64,000 bases of DNA from assembly GCF_011290385.1 (NCBI RefSeq), contig NZ_CP049785.1, positions 559,009 through 623,008 on the forward strand, read 5' to 3'. Within the stretch, counting starts at the first letter, position 1; each line of letters opens with the position of its first letter. The stretch comes from Blattabacterium sp. DPU. GTDB taxonomy: Bacteria; Bacteroidota; Bacteroidia; Flavobacteriales; Blattabacteriaceae. A program made the translations under genes and the position numbers. Under the pieces are notes generated by a model. It was given only the letters and a program-made list of their open reading frames with translations. It did no database searches and had not been told where the DNA came from. Below are positions 10,205-17,649 of the stretch, in pieces.

Positions 10205-10478
10205 TTTTTAATTATTTTTTTGAACAATTTTCCCATCATTTAACGATGTAAACAAAAATAATGATAATTTATGGAGGTGCGTTTTTTTATTTTTTTATAT
10301 GTAGGTGTAATTTTTTCTATCAAAGTTTATGGTAAAATATTTTGAAACTAAATAAAAACCAAAAACGATGGAAAATGATTCTATTTATCTTTCATTATTA
10401 TTTCATAACTTTAAATACATACAAACTATTGTTTGTTGTAATGAATATTATGTTTATGAATAAAATTAAAGAAAGTAT
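10205..10478. promoter_or_regulatory. Divergent thrA / ureAB promoter spacer with inverted repeat
   Basis: A 274-base noncoding region separates leftward thrA and rightward ureAB and must hold both promoters. The clearest feature is a perfect inverted repeat at 10421-10436, ACAAAC-TATT-GTTTGT, whose right arm ends 42 bases before the ureAB start. It contains TATTGTTTG, close to the Bacteroidetes -7 consensus TAnnTTTG but with one extra base. It may be an operator or a weak hairpin near the ure transcription start. The rest is A/T-rich with no ORF I would defend. Confidence 0.35.
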
Positions 10479-11108
10479 ATGCATTTAACTTTTTATGAAA
10501 AGGAAAAAATTCTTCTACATATGGCTGGAGAATTAGCAAAGAAACGTTTAAAAAGAGGACTAAAATTGAATTATCCTGAATCTTTAGCTTTAATCACTCA
10601 TTATGTCATGGAAGGAGCTCGTGATGGAAAAACAGTCAAAGATCTCATGCATGAAGCAGGAAATATTCTAAACGATGAACAAGTAATGGATGGAGTATAT
10701 GAATTACTTAATAATGTTCAAGTAGAAGCTACTTTTCCTGATGGAACAAAATTAGTAACCGTACATCATCCTATAAAAAAAAATGGGAAAAAAAATTCTA
10801 ATTTAATTCCAGGACAATACAATCTTTTAAAAGAAGATATTGTATTATTCCCTGGTAGATCTCGTATAGAAAGAACTGTATCCAATAAGGGAACTAGACC
10901 TATTCAAATAGGTTCTCATTTTCATTTTTACGAAACAAATTCTGCTCTTCTTTTTGAAAGAGAAGGAACTAAAGGATATAGACTTGATCTTCCTTCTGGA
11001 AGATCTATTCGTTTCGAACCAGGAGAAACAAAAAAAGTTGTATTGGTAGAAATTGGAGGAAGTAAAAAAATTTATGGATTTTCAGGAAAAGAAAATACAC
11101 CTATATGA
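10479..11108 (+). CDS. ureAB: Urease gamma/beta subunit fusion
   Basis: Structural subunits of urease, fused in one 209-residue chain. Residues 1-100 are the gamma subunit ([54 protein letters not shown]). From about residue 107 comes the beta subunit ([57 protein letters not shown]). A short lysine-rich linker joins them. The start at MHLT matches the family exactly. The stop overlaps the ureC ATG by four bases, implying translational coupling. A fused UreAB is known from Blattabacterium, Helicobacter and others. Accessory genes (ureDEFG) are not adjacent. Confidence 0.96.
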   Translation: MHLTFYEKEKILLHMAGELAKKRLKRGLKLNYPESLALITHYVMEGARDGKTVKDLMHEAGNILNDEQVMDGVYELLNNVQVEATFPDGTKLVTVHHPIKKNGKKNSNLIPGQYNLLKEDIVLFPGRSRIERTVSNKGTRPIQIGSHFHFYETNSALLFEREGTKGYRLDLPSGRSIRFEPGETKKVVLVEIGGSKKIYGFSGKENTPI

Positions 11109-12811
11109 AAAAAATAGATAGAGAATCTTATGCAAATATGTACGGCCCCACTAAAGGAGATAAAATTCGTTTAGGAGATACATCTTTATGGATTGAGATC
11201 GAAAAAGACCATACTATTTATGGAGATGAGTGTGTTTTTGGAGGAGGAAAAGTTATTAGAGATGGGATGGGTCAACATCCTTTTGCAACAAGAGATGAAG
11301 GAGTTTTAGATTTAGTATTGACCAATGCTATTATTATAGATTATTGGGGAATTATAAAAGCAGATATAGGAATTAAAAATGGAATTATTGTTGGTATAGG
11401 AAAAGCCGGTAATCCATATTTTATGGATGAAGTGACTCCTAACATGTATATTGGAACAGGAACAGAAGTTATTTCTTCAGAAAATATTATAGTAACAGCT
11501 GGAAGTGTAGATAGTCATGTTCATTATATATGTCCCCAATTGTTTGAGGTAGCATTGGAAAGTGGGACAACTACTATTATTGGTGGAGGATCGGGGCCCG
11601 CTACTGGAACTATGGCTACAAATTGTACTTCAGGAATATGGAATATTCAAAGAATGTTAAAAAGTACAGATCATATTCCAATTAATTTTATTTTTCTTGC
11701 AAATGGAAATAGTTCTAGACAAGAAGCTTTAATTGAGCAAATTAAAGCTGGTGCAGGAGGATTAAAAATACATGAAGATTGGGGTAGTACTTTGCATGTT
11801 ATAGATCAATGTCTGAATGTAGCAGAAAAATTGGATATACAAGTAAACATACATACAGATTCTCTAAATGAATCCGGTTATGTAGAAGATACCTTAAAAA
11901 TATTTAAAAATAGAACAATTCATACTTATCATACGGAAGGAGCTGGGGGGGGGCATGCTCCTGATTTATTGAAAGTAATATCATTTTCTAATATTTTACC
12001 TTCATCAACAAGTCCTACTATGCCTTATACTTGTAACACGATAGATGAACATTTAGACATGTTAATGATTTGTCATCATTTGGATTCTAATTTACCAGAA
12101 GATATAGCTTTTGCTAAATCACGTATAAGATCTGAAACTATTAGTGCAGAAGGAGTTTTACATGATATAGGGGCCATTAGTATGACCAGCTCAGATTCTC
12201 AAGCTATGGGACGAATAGGGGAGATAGTAAAACGAACATGGCAAACAGCTGATAAAATGAAAAAACAAAGAGGAGCTCTCAATGGAGATCATTTCAAATA
12301 TGATAATTTTAGGGTTAAGAGATATATTTCAAAATATACTATAAATCCTGCGATTACTCATGGTATTTCTGAATATGTAGGATCGATTCATGTTGGAAAA
12401 ATGGCTGATTTGGTATTATGGAAACCTTCTTTTTTTGGAGTAAAACCTGAATTAGTTATAAAAAGTGGAATGATTGTCTATGCTAGTATGGGTGATCCTA
12501 ATGCTACAATACCTACACCTCAACCATTTATGTATAGAAAAATGTTTGGATATTTTGAACCTAAACTAAGTAGCATTTTTGTATCAATAAATGCCATCAA
12601 TAATGGTTTTTTTGAAAAAAATGAAATCAAAAAACAAATAAAACTAGTAAAAGGATGCCGGGGATTATCCAAAAAAAATATGATATTAAATGGAGAGATT
12701 CCCAATTTAGAAGTAGATCCAAAAACATATAATGTTTATATAAATGGAGAAAAAATAATATCTCGTCCTTCTGATGTTTTACCACTATCTCAAAGATATT
12801 TTTTATTCTGA
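11105..12811 (+). CDS. ureC: Urease alpha subunit (catalytic)
   Basis: Nickel-containing catalytic subunit hydrolysing urea to ammonia and carbamate; 568 residues, normal length. The Ni-ligand and active-site elements are all present: HVHYICPQ, the carbamylated lysine in LKIHEDWG (about Lys221), [35 protein letters not shown], and [18 protein letters not shown] with [14 protein letters not shown]. Codons 281-283 are GGG GGG GGG, a nine-G run at 11945-11953 directly after a nickel-ligand histidine, striking in this AT-rich genome. The ORF is open across the tract. Assembly needs UreD/E/F/G from elsewhere. Role: nitrogen recycling from host urea. Confidence 0.97.
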   Translation: MKKIDRESYANMYGPTKGDKIRLGDTSLWIEIEKDHTIYGDECVFGGGKVIRDGMGQHPFATRDEGVLDLVLTNAIIIDYWGIIKADIGIKNGIIVGIGKAGNPYFMDEVTPNMYIGTGTEVISSENIIVTAGSVDSHVHYICPQLFEVALESGTTTIIGGGSGPATGTMATNCTSGIWNIQRMLKSTDHIPINFIFLANGNSSRQEALIEQIKAGAGGLKIHEDWGSTLHVIDQCLNVAEKLDIQVNIHTDSLNESGYVEDTLKIFKNRTIHTYHTEGAGGGHAPDLLKVISFSNILPSSTSPTMPYTCNTIDEHLDMLMICHHLDSNLPEDIAFAKSRIRSETISAEGVLHDIGAISMTSSDSQAMGRIGEIVKRTWQTADKMKKQRGALNGDHFKYDNFRVKRYISKYTINPAITHGISEYVGSIHVGKMADLVLWKPSFFGVKPELVIKSGMIVYASMGDPNATIPTPQPFMYRKMFGYFEPKLSSIFVSINAINNGFFEKNEIKKQIKLVKGCRGLSKKNMILNGEIPNLEVDPKTYNVYINGEKIISRPSDVLPLSQRYFLF

Positions 12812-12822
12812 TTTTTTAAAAA

Positions 12823-12905
12823 TACCCAGAGCGGGATTCGAACCCGCATGATGTAAAATCACTGGATTTTGAGTCCAGCGCGTCTCCCTGTTCCGCCATC
12901 TGGGT
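12823..12905 (-). tRNA. tRNA-Leu (anticodon CAA)
   Basis: An 83-base type II tRNA on the minus strand. The acceptor ACCCAGA pairs with TCTGGGT plus discriminator A; D arm GGCGGAACAGGGAGAC; anticodon stem CTGGA/TCCAG with loop CTCAAAA, giving CAA (decodes UUG); a long variable arm; and T arm GGGTTCGAATCCC. The 3' CCA is not encoded. It lies 11 bases beyond the ureC stop on the opposite strand. Confidence 0.94.
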
Positions 12906-12933
12906 TTTTTTATAAAAAAAACCATAAAAATAT

Positions 12934-13370
12934 CTAAAATGGATATATAAGTTTTTTCATTTCAATTTTCAATTTTCTTAAAAAAGAAAATTTTTCATGT
13001 TCTTCATCATTTTTTTCATATAAATAAACAACTCTTTTTATATTAGATAAAAAAATTAGTTTACAACATTCTGTACATGGAAAATGAGTGATATATATGG
13101 AAGCGCCTTTACAAGATAAATAATAATGAGATATTTTTAATATTGCATTTGCTTCTGCATGTATAACATACCATTTTGTATTTCCGTTTTGATCTTCACA
13201 AGAATCATCGAATCCGTTAGGAGTACGATTATATCCATATGATATGATTTGGTTATTGTTAACTATAACAGCTCCTACTTTTTTTTTTTACAAAAAGAAA
13301 ATTTGGATTGTTCAATTGCTATATTCATATATACGGTATCATCGTATTTTTTATAAATTTTATAAATCAT
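12934..13370 (-). pseudogene. comEB: dCMP deaminase, frame interrupted at an 11-A tract (possibly rescued by slippage)
   Basis: Zinc deaminase family converting dCMP to dUMP. The N-terminal frame starts at ATG 13370 (MIYKIYKKYDDTVYMNIAIE...SKFSFCKKKK) and hits TAG just after an 11-A run (plus-strand T 13279-13289). One extra A would continue into VGAVIVNNNQIISYGYNRTP, the zinc ligands in VIHAEANAIL and THFPCTECCKLIF, ending at TAG 12934. Every expected motif is intact on both sides and no other stop occurs; the joined protein would be about 145 residues, as in the family. It is therefore either a very recent lesion, a sequencing error, or a gene read through by poly(A) slippage, a mechanism reported in AT-rich insect symbionts. 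Its start is ten bases from divergent trmH. Confidence 0.85.
13279..13289 (-). repeat. A11 tract at the dCMP deaminase frame break
   Basis: Eleven consecutive T on the plus strand (A11 in the transcript) exactly where the deaminase frame shifts: read with 11 A the next codon is TAG; read with 12 A it becomes GTA GGA GCT, restoring VGAVIV. No other indel is needed to recover the whole gene. Confidence 0.85.
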
Positions 13371-13379
13371 TATACATAT

Positions 13380-14189
13380 ATGAAAAAAATACACAATATC
13401 CAAAATACAAAAATTAAAGATTTGATAAAAATTTACCAAAAAAAAAATCACATGAATATTTTTTTTGTTGAAGGAATAAAAGAATTTAAAATGGCTATAA
13501 AAGGGAATTATTCCCCAATAAGAATATTTATATGTAAAGAAATATTTCATGAATATAATATGATTCAGTCTTTTCATTCTATCATCTCTTTTATTCATAT
13601 AAAAACTTTTGAAAAATTAGCATATAGGGAGAGTTCAGGCGGGATTGTTGCTTTATTAAAGGAAAAAAAATATATAAATCAATTAAAAAATATAAAAATT
13701 TCTAATAAAAATTCTTCTTTAATACTTATACTAGATGGAATAGAAAAACCTGGGAATATAGGAGCTATGTTAAGAATAGCTGATGCAACAAATATTCATA
13801 TTATTATATTATGTAATATGAAAACTTATGTGTATAATTCTAATATCATCAGATGTAGTTTAGGAAGTATTTTTACAAGAAAGATTTTTATAGAAAAAAA
13901 AATAGAATCAATTGTGTATTGGTTACAAAAAAATAAAATATCAATTTTAACAACAGGATTTCAAAAACATAAAAAAGCGATGAATTTATATCATACTCAA
14001 TTTTTACATTATAATAATATAGCTATTGTTTTTGGTTCTGAAAATAAAGGAGTATCCAATATTTGGTTCAAAAAAGCGAATAAAATCATAACTATTCCTA
14101 TGTTTGGAAATATAGATTCGTTAAATGTTAGTAACGCTATGTCTATCATCGTATATGAAATTATTAGACAAAGAAATTATGCTAGATAA
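13380..14189 (+). CDS. TrmH/SpoU family RNA methyltransferase
   Basis: SPOUT-class 2'-O-ribose methyltransferase for rRNA or tRNA (RlmB/TsnR-like). About 269 residues if it starts at MKKIHNIQNTKIKDLIKIYQ (13380); an upstream ATG at 13308 would add a non-conserved hydrophobic stretch that is really the reverse strand of the deaminase gene. N-terminal substrate-binding domain (KKNHMNIFFVEGIKEFKMAI), then SPOUT motifs: 1, LDGIEKPGNIGAMLRIADA; 2, IAIVFGSENKGVS; 3, IPMFGNIDSLNVSNAMSI. The exact target cannot be told from sequence. Confidence 0.87.
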   Translation: MKKIHNIQNTKIKDLIKIYQKKNHMNIFFVEGIKEFKMAIKGNYSPIRIFICKEIFHEYNMIQSFHSIISFIHIKTFEKLAYRESSGGIVALLKEKKYINQLKNIKISNKNSSLILILDGIEKPGNIGAMLRIADATNIHIIILCNMKTYVYNSNIIRCSLGSIFTRKIFIEKKIESIVYWLQKNKISILTTGFQKHKKAMNLYHTQFLHYNNIAIVFGSENKGVSNIWFKKANKIITIPMFGNIDSLNVSNAMSIIVYEIIRQRNYAR

Positions 14190-14195
14190 TATTTA

Positions 14196-14669
14196 TTATA
14201 TCTGTTGTTCGTATACGTGATCTATTTTTAAAAACCTTTTTTGGGAAGCTATTGAAGATAATCGATCGCAATAATCATTGATATAATGAGAATTATGACT
14301 TTTTATCCAATAAAACATAATAGAATGTTTATAAAAAAAATATAAAAATCTTTTCCATAAATCCACGTTTTTTTTATTACGAAAATTGTTTTTTTCCCAT
14401 TTATAAATCCATTTATTTTGAATTGTATTTACTATGTATTTAGAATCAGTAAAAATAACAATATTTTGTTTTTTATTTTTTATTTCTTCTAATCCTACTA
14501 TCACTGATAATAATTCCATTCTATTATTAGTTGTATAACGATATCCTTCTGAAATTATTTTTCTATTATACAAATGACCAAAAAATGTTTCTATAAAAAT
14601 TCCATATCCTCCTGGTCCAGGATTTCCTTTTGAAGAACCATCAGTATAAATATGAATTTTTTTATTCAC
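14196..14669 (-). CDS. rnhA: Ribonuclease HI
   Basis: Cleaves RNA in RNA-DNA hybrids. 157 residues. Catalytic acidic residues sit in YTDGSSKGNPGPGGYG (Asp), TTNNRMELLSVIVG (Glu), VIFTDSKYIVNTIQNKWI (Asp), and NDYCDRLSSIA (fourth Asp). The basic-protrusion helix (KWEKNNFRNKKNVDLWKRF) is present, as in E. coli RNase HI. It is immediately downstream of plsC on the same strand, 17 bases apart. Confidence 0.93.
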   Translation of the reverse strand: MNKKIHIYTDGSSKGNPGPGGYGIFIETFFGHLYNRKIISEGYRYTTNNRMELLSVIVGLEEIKNKKQNIVIFTDSKYIVNTIQNKWIYKWEKNNFRNKKNVDLWKRFLYFFYKHSIMFYWIKSHNSHYINDYCDRLSSIASQKRFLKIDHVYEQQI

Positions 14670-14686
14670 AATTTTGTAAAAATATT

Positions 14687-15439
14687 TTATTTTTCACGTT
14701 CAAATTTTTCTAATTGATATTTTATTAAATTGAAACATTTTTCCTTCAAATTATCTTTATCTTTTAAAGATAAATTCTTTGTTTGTATGGAATGATGTTG
14801 TTTGATCCTGATTTTTCCTGGTCCTCCTTTTATAATAGAATAATTGGGAAACTTTGTTTTTATATCAGCTATGGTAAAAGGAATAATAGGAATTTTTTTT
14901 ATAATAGCAATAAAAAACGCTCCACTTTTAAAATGGTCCAATAGAATATAAGGGTTAGGAACCCCTCCTTCTGGAAAAATACAAACACTTTTTCCAGAAT
15001 CCACTTTTTTTTCTATTTTCTTAAATACTTGCATACAACTAGATAAATTTTTTCTATCAAGAAGAATATTACTTTTTTTGTAAACAAATCCGAAAAAAGG
15101 AAGCTTAGCTAATTCTTCTTTTCCTACGAAAACCAAAGGATGATTCCTCATTAAAGAATAAATTAACATAATATCCATAATAGAACTGTGATTACTAATA
15201 ATTACATATTGTTTATTTTTATCTAATATCTCTTTTTCTTTTTCTAGTACATACCAAAAACCCATGAGAAAAAGATTACTTCTAGCCCACATTTGGTGAA
15301 ACCAATATGCAATTGGATAATGTTTTTCTTTAAAAAGAAATGGGATAGAAGCACCCGCCCATAAGGGAATCAAAAATATATTAATAATAAAAAACCATGT
15401 ACGCCATAATAATATTAATAATGTTTGTATAATTTTCAT
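14687..15439 (-). CDS. plsC: 1-acyl-sn-glycerol-3-phosphate acyltransferase
   Basis: Makes phosphatidic acid from lysophosphatidic acid at the membrane. 250 residues with two N-terminal hydrophobic segments, the catalytic HX4D box (ISNHSSIMDIMLIY), glycerol-phosphate-binding region (LLDRKNLSSCMQVF) and FPEGGVPNPYILL, a variant of the usual FPEGTRS. Upstream of pssA in phospholipid synthesis (33.7 kb). Divergent from fbp, with a 129-base promoter spacer. Confidence 0.9.
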   Translation of the reverse strand: MKIIQTLLILLWRTWFFIINIFLIPLWAGASIPFLFKEKHYPIAYWFHQMWARSNLFLMGFWYVLEKEKEILDKNKQYVIISNHSSIMDIMLIYSLMRNHPLVFVGKEELAKLPFFGFVYKKSNILLDRKNLSSCMQVFKKIEKKVDSGKSVCIFPEGGVPNPYILLDHFKSGAFFIAIIKKIPIIPFTIADIKTKFPNYSIIKGGPGKIRIKQHHSIQTKNLSLKDKDNLKEKCFNLIKYQLEKFEREK

Positions 15440-15568
15440 TAAACAATAAAATTAACAGAAATATATAAAATTCGTGATAACTTTAGAAAGTTTATTAATT
15501 ATATTTTAGAAACATAACATGAAATTTTTAAAAAAATCTGATCTTTATGTAAAGAAAGTATTTTCTGT

Positions 15569-16561
15569 ATGTATACATTAGGAGAGTTTGTTATAGAAAA
15601 CAGTTCGCATTCAACCGAAGCATTATTGCGATTATTTAGCTCTATTAAATTAGCTTCTAAAGCGATTCATAAAGAAGTCAATAAGGCAGGTTTAACAGAA
15701 AAAATTATAGGAAATTCTGGTATTACTAACGTTCAAGGAGAAAATCAAAAAAAATTGGATGATTTTGCTCATAGAGCTTTCATTGAATCTTTTAAAAGTA
15801 GAAATGTTGTTTGTGGAATAGCGTCTGAAGAAAGCGAAAATTTTATAGTAATACAAAAAAAACAAGAAAATGATTTTAAAAATCAATATATAGTTTTAAT
15901 AGATCCACTTGATGGTTCTTCTAATATAGATGTAAATGTCTCTATTGGAACTATATTTTCTGTATATATAAGAAAATCTCCTATTCAAATGAATTTAACA
16001 ATAGAAGATTTTTTGCAAAAAGGGAATCAACAAATTCTTGCAGGATATATTATTTATGGATCTTCAACTATACTGGTGTATAGTACAGGAAATGGAGTTC
16101 ATGGATTTACTTTAGATCCTTCAGTTGGGACATTTTATTTATCTCATTATAATCTTCATTTTCCTAAAAAAGAAAAAATTTATTCTATTAATGAAGGAAA
16201 TTATGCTAAATTTTCTGATGGAATTAGAAAATTTATCAGATATTGTCAAGAAAAAAAAGAGAATAGACCTTATACAGCAAGATATATAGGTTCTTTAGTA
16301 GGAGATTTTCATAGAAATATGATACAAGGAGGGATATATATTTATCCCAAAACAGCTTCTTATCCAGAAGGAAAATTAAGATTATTATACGAATGTAATC
16401 CTATGTCTTTTTTAGCAGAACAAGCTGGAGGAAAAGCTTCTGATGGAAAAAAACGAATCCTCGATATTGAACCCACTCGATTACATCAAAGAACTCCATT
16501 TATTTGTGGTCCCACAGGATTGGTATCCAAGTTAGAAGAATTTATGATATATTGCGAATAA
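15569..16561 (+). CDS. fbp: Fructose-1,6-bisphosphatase, class I
   Basis: Gluconeogenic hydrolysis of fructose 1,6-bisphosphate. 330 residues, normal for class I. Metal-binding and catalytic blocks: [50 protein letters not shown], and [19 protein letters not shown]. Retained FBPase suggests the cell builds sugars from amino acids or other C3/C4 carbon. Followed 24 bases later by rnpA on the same strand. Confidence 0.95.
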   Translation: MYTLGEFVIENSSHSTEALLRLFSSIKLASKAIHKEVNKAGLTEKIIGNSGITNVQGENQKKLDDFAHRAFIESFKSRNVVCGIASEESENFIVIQKKQENDFKNQYIVLIDPLDGSSNIDVNVSIGTIFSVYIRKSPIQMNLTIEDFLQKGNQQILAGYIIYGSSTILVYSTGNGVHGFTLDPSVGTFYLSHYNLHFPKKEKIYSINEGNYAKFSDGIRKFIRYCQEKKENRPYTARYIGSLVGDFHRNMIQGGIYIYPKTASYPEGKLRLLYECNPMSFLAEQAGGKASDGKKRILDIEPTRLHQRTPFICGPTGLVSKLEEFMIYCE

Positions 16562-16585
16562 ATTTTGATTTAAAAATGCAATTTA

Positions 16586-16949
16586 ATGCAATTTAAAGAA
16601 GATAAAATTTTTGAAAAAATAATAAAAAATGGAAAATATATATTAATATATCCTGTTTTGTCTGTTTTTTTATATAAAAAAAGAAATTTTGAAAAAAATT
16701 TACCAATAAATCTTGTAGGAACTATAGTAAAAAAAAAATTTTAAAAAATCAGTTCATAGAAATAGAATCAAACGTTTATTGAAAGCTTCTTTTTTTGTAA
16801 ATAAATCAATTTTAGAAAAACATATTACCAATATAAATCGTAATTATTACATAATTTTAATTTATAAAGCTTATTACTTACCTGAATTTAAGGATATCAA
16901 TGAGTCTATTATAAATATTTTCAATAAAATAAAATTATTGTTGAAATAA
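16586..16949 (+). pseudogene. rnpA: RNase P protein component, frame interrupted at a 10-A tract (possibly rescued by slippage)
   Basis: Protein subunit of ribonuclease P. ATG 16586 opens MQFKEDKIFEKIIKNGKYIL and, after NLVGTIVKKK, meets TAA because of a ten-A run (16729-16738). With nine A the frame reads VKKNFKKSVHRNRIKRLLKA, the diagnostic RnpA signature (NFKxxVxRNRIKRLxR), and stays open to TAA at 16947-16949: about 120 residues, the usual size. No other lesion exists. RnpA is normally indispensable, so slippage rescue or assembly error is more likely than true loss. Its 3' end overlaps convergent marC by 15 bases. The RNA partner is at 28.3-28.6 kb. Confidence 0.87.
16729..16738 (+). repeat. 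A10 tract at the rnpA frame break
   Basis: Ten A, followed by TTTTAAAAAA. The encoded length of ten closes the rnpA frame at TAA; nine would restore it. A polymerase deleting a single A on a fraction of transcripts would produce a full RnpA protein. Confidence 0.85.
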
Positions 16950-17510
16950 TTGACCTGCATTTGCTCCAAAAATTTTTACGGCAAAAGCTAATAAAACAAT
17001 TCCAAATATCTTCTTTAAAATATCCAATCCATTATTTCCTATTTTTTGGGCTATGAAATCACATCTATCTATTACAAAATAAACAACTATCATATTTAAG
17101 ATAAGAGATAAAAGAATAATATTTACGTCATAAGTTGCTCTTAACGAAATTAAAGTAGTTAAAGATCCAGGACCAGCTATAAGTGGAAAAGCGATTGGAA
17201 CAATAGAAGTTTGAGCATTTTCAGTACTTTTATGAAGATCTATTCCTAATATCATTTCTAACCCAATTAAAAATAACACTACAGATCCCGCAATAGAAAA
17301 AGAATGAACATCAATTCCAATGATTTTAAGCATAGGTTGTCCTAAAAAAAGAAAAGATAAAAATATTACAAGAGAAGTAATTATAACTTTATTAGTCTCT
17401 ATAATGTTCCCTTTTGATTTAAATCCCATAATGATGGGAGCATTTCCTAATATGTCTATAATGCTAAAAAGTATCATAAAACAACTAATTAATGAATTTA
17501 TCCATTCCAT
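16935..17510 (-). CDS. MarC family (UPF0056) integral membrane protein
   Basis: A 191-residue polytopic membrane protein with about six hydrophobic segments. Family marks include an N-terminal FSIIDILGNAPIIMGFKS, VLFLIGLEMILGIDLH, and IVPIAFPLIAGPGSLTTLI. The family was once linked to antibiotic resistance in E. coli, a link later withdrawn, and its function is unknown. Downstream of pyrE-pyrF on the same strand, separated by 139 bases with a small hairpin. 3' end overlaps rnpA. Confidence 0.87.
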   Translation of the reverse strand: MEWINSLISCFMILFSIIDILGNAPIIMGFKSKGNIIETNKVIITSLVIFLSFLFLGQPMLKIIGIDVHSFSIAGSVVLFLIGLEMILGIDLHKSTENAQTSIVPIAFPLIAGPGSLTTLISLRATYDVNIILLSLILNMIVVYFVIDRCDFIAQKIGNNGLDILKKIFGIVLLAFAVKIFGANAGQLFQQ

Positions 17511-17547
17511 ACTAAAAATTTATTCAAAAAATTTTTTATGATTGAAA

Positions 17548-17565
17548 CACATTTTTTTAAATGTG
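17548..17565. terminator. Weak hairpin between pyrE-pyrF and marC
   Basis: CACATTT-TTTT-AAATGTG, a perfect seven-pair stem with a four-base loop, about 85 bases past the pyrE-pyrF stop in the leftward direction. The stem is AT-rich and followed by only three T, so termination strength is doubtful. It could act in either orientation. Confidence 0.3.
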
Positions 17566-17649
17566 ATTATATACAAATTAAATAAAAATATAATCAGTAC
17601 CATTAATTTTTTTTAAAAAACTCATATCATGTAAATAGAATATAATAAT

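Noticed and set aside
10270..10285. GGAGGTG, a perfect Shine-Dalgarno-like string
   Set aside because: It lies about 200 bases from ureAB with no start codon in range, and Bacteroidetes do not rely on such sites.
13308..13379. N-terminal 24-residue extension of the TrmH gene
   Set aside because: Overlaps the divergent deaminase gene and has no conserved residues; Met at 13380 fits the family.
13275..13598. 107-codon leftward ORF covering the deaminase start
   Set aside because: Only its last 31 residues match the dCMP deaminase family; the rest is antisense to the TrmH gene.
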